A stretch of 64,000 nt of DNA from Rhodamnia argentea (taxonomy: Eukaryota; Streptophyta; Magnoliopsida; Myrtales; Myrtaceae). Of the stretch, positions 63,050-64,000 are shown piece by piece. The notes under the pieces are model-generated. The model saw only the letters and a program-made list of their open reading frames with translations, ran no database searches and was not told the DNA's origin. The position numbers were made by a program, and so were the translations under genes. The stretch is taken from positions 21,903,015 through 21,967,014 of the forward strand of contig NC_063157.1 of the NCBI RefSeq assembly GCF_020921035.1, in the 5' to 3' direction. Position 1 is the stretch's first letter. The number at the start of each line of letters is the position of its first letter.

Positions 63050-64000
63050 GCTTTGGCGCTGTTAGCCCTCCCGAGTTCCTAAGCTCTGCGCTCTGTTCTC
63101 TGCAACTGGAATGAAGGATGGAGGGGAAGTTGCTTCACAGTTTCTAGAGTAGAACCGACGAAAGTCGCCGGCGTTATTCACGGTGGTGGAGGCGAGGGAG
63201 GAGGGCTTCCGCAAAATTGAAGTTGCGGAGCTTGAGCTTCAGTTTGGAGCTTTCCGTTTCGCTTCTCTCTCGGTCGATGAATGTACGGAGAGACACAGCG
63301 GCAGCTTTTTCTCTTTCGGCCTCCAGACGGCGGGGCGGTGCAGTGGAGTGGATAGAAGAGGGCGGAGGCCCAATCCGGTTCGACCGGCCCAGCGGCTCGA
63401 TTACTCAAATTCCGGCCTACAGGGCAGCAGTTTTTCCTCTGTCGGGACGGATTTTCATTTACTTAAACTGGGCTACTGGAGTCGAAGTTTCTTGTGGGAG
63501 AAGTAACCAGTATTCCCTTTTTTGAAACCGTTCACTGATCCATCCTCAGTTCATGCTCCTGTTCGAGGCCAGCTGCATTAGCCTCCTCTTGGACCGGCTT
63601 TAGTTTTGGCCGTTTGTTACGAGATAATCCGTCACCGGTGACTCTTGATGTGAATTAAGAAGCTCTCTTGAGAAGGCCAAGTCCACTGCTTTTGATTGGA
63701 AATGCCAAACAAGACGCGTGGTTTTTCGGACTTCCAAACCTATTGCAATTACTTCATTTTTACTGCCTACAAGGGCTAGGCGAATCTTCATCCCCGATGG
63801 CATTATATGGTTCTCAGATGTTCGGGTAAATGTAACTTCAGTTCGAGACATCGCACGAAGCGGCAACAGGACCACTCGAACACATCACACTACAGCAAAA
63901 AATTAACCTTATATTGGTCCTTATGAGAGAGACGTCACAATACTAGTATAAATATAACCAGCCTAGTGTCTCCAGGATTGGGTTTTCTCAGCGTTCATCA
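63050..64000. other. RRP44A upstream region; no further gene seen
   Basis: Leader and promoter side of RRP44A, with overlapping short open frames on the plus strand (63183-63525) in GC-richer sequence. They have no recognisable domain, so no gene is called. The window ends here. Confidence 0.5.

Noticed and set aside
63183-63525. Plus-strand frames head-to-head with RRP44A
   Set aside because: Short, overlapping and without motifs; consistent with the RRP44A promoter rather than a divergent gene.

Overview
This window is nuclear DNA from a flowering plant, most likely a core eudicot. The evidence is GT-AG introns, plastid transit peptides, plant-only families (a chloroplast omega-3 desaturase, a D53/SMXL strigolactone repressor, an ankyrin/tandem CCCH protein, a CRINKLY4-related kinase), many GA/CT microsatellites and long AT-rich gene-poor stretches. 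A Myrtales-like source is only a guess, based on the style of the GC-cored foldback repeats. I saw no tRNA, rRNA or CRISPR.

Region by region: 58-4244 (+) holds the 3' part of a tomosyn-like WD40/R-SNARE gene cut by the window edge. 6987-9453 (+) is a complete eight-exon chloroplast omega-3 fatty acid desaturase (FAD7/FAD8). Convergent with it, 10114-12717 (-) is phosphoribosylanthranilate isomerase of tryptophan synthesis. 15371-17338 (-) is an ankyrin plus tandem CCCH zinc-finger protein with a spliced leader. 21808-27006 (-) is a three-exon SMXL6/7/8 (D53-like) repressor carrying the RGKT degron and an LDLNL EAR motif.

From about 27.3 to 46.9 kb there is no convincing gene. The stretch holds long-arm foldback elements, a solo LTR nested in one of them, a decayed LINE and diverged duplicated segments. 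47158-49548 (+) is an intronless CCR3/CCR4-type receptor-like kinase with a short upstream ORF whose stop overlaps its start codon. 53016-63049 (-) is a complete 24-exon gene for the exosome nuclease RRP44A/DIS3. My splice models for every multi-exon gene sum to whole codons.

The genes do not form one pathway; this is an ordinary mixed chromosome segment. The most unusual structures are in RRP44A: a four-copy tandem array that duplicates the end of an exon together with its splice donor, and an intron with U12-type (minor spliceosome) signals that carries a 39-bp tandem duplication beside its donor. I found no convincing new multi-gene system.
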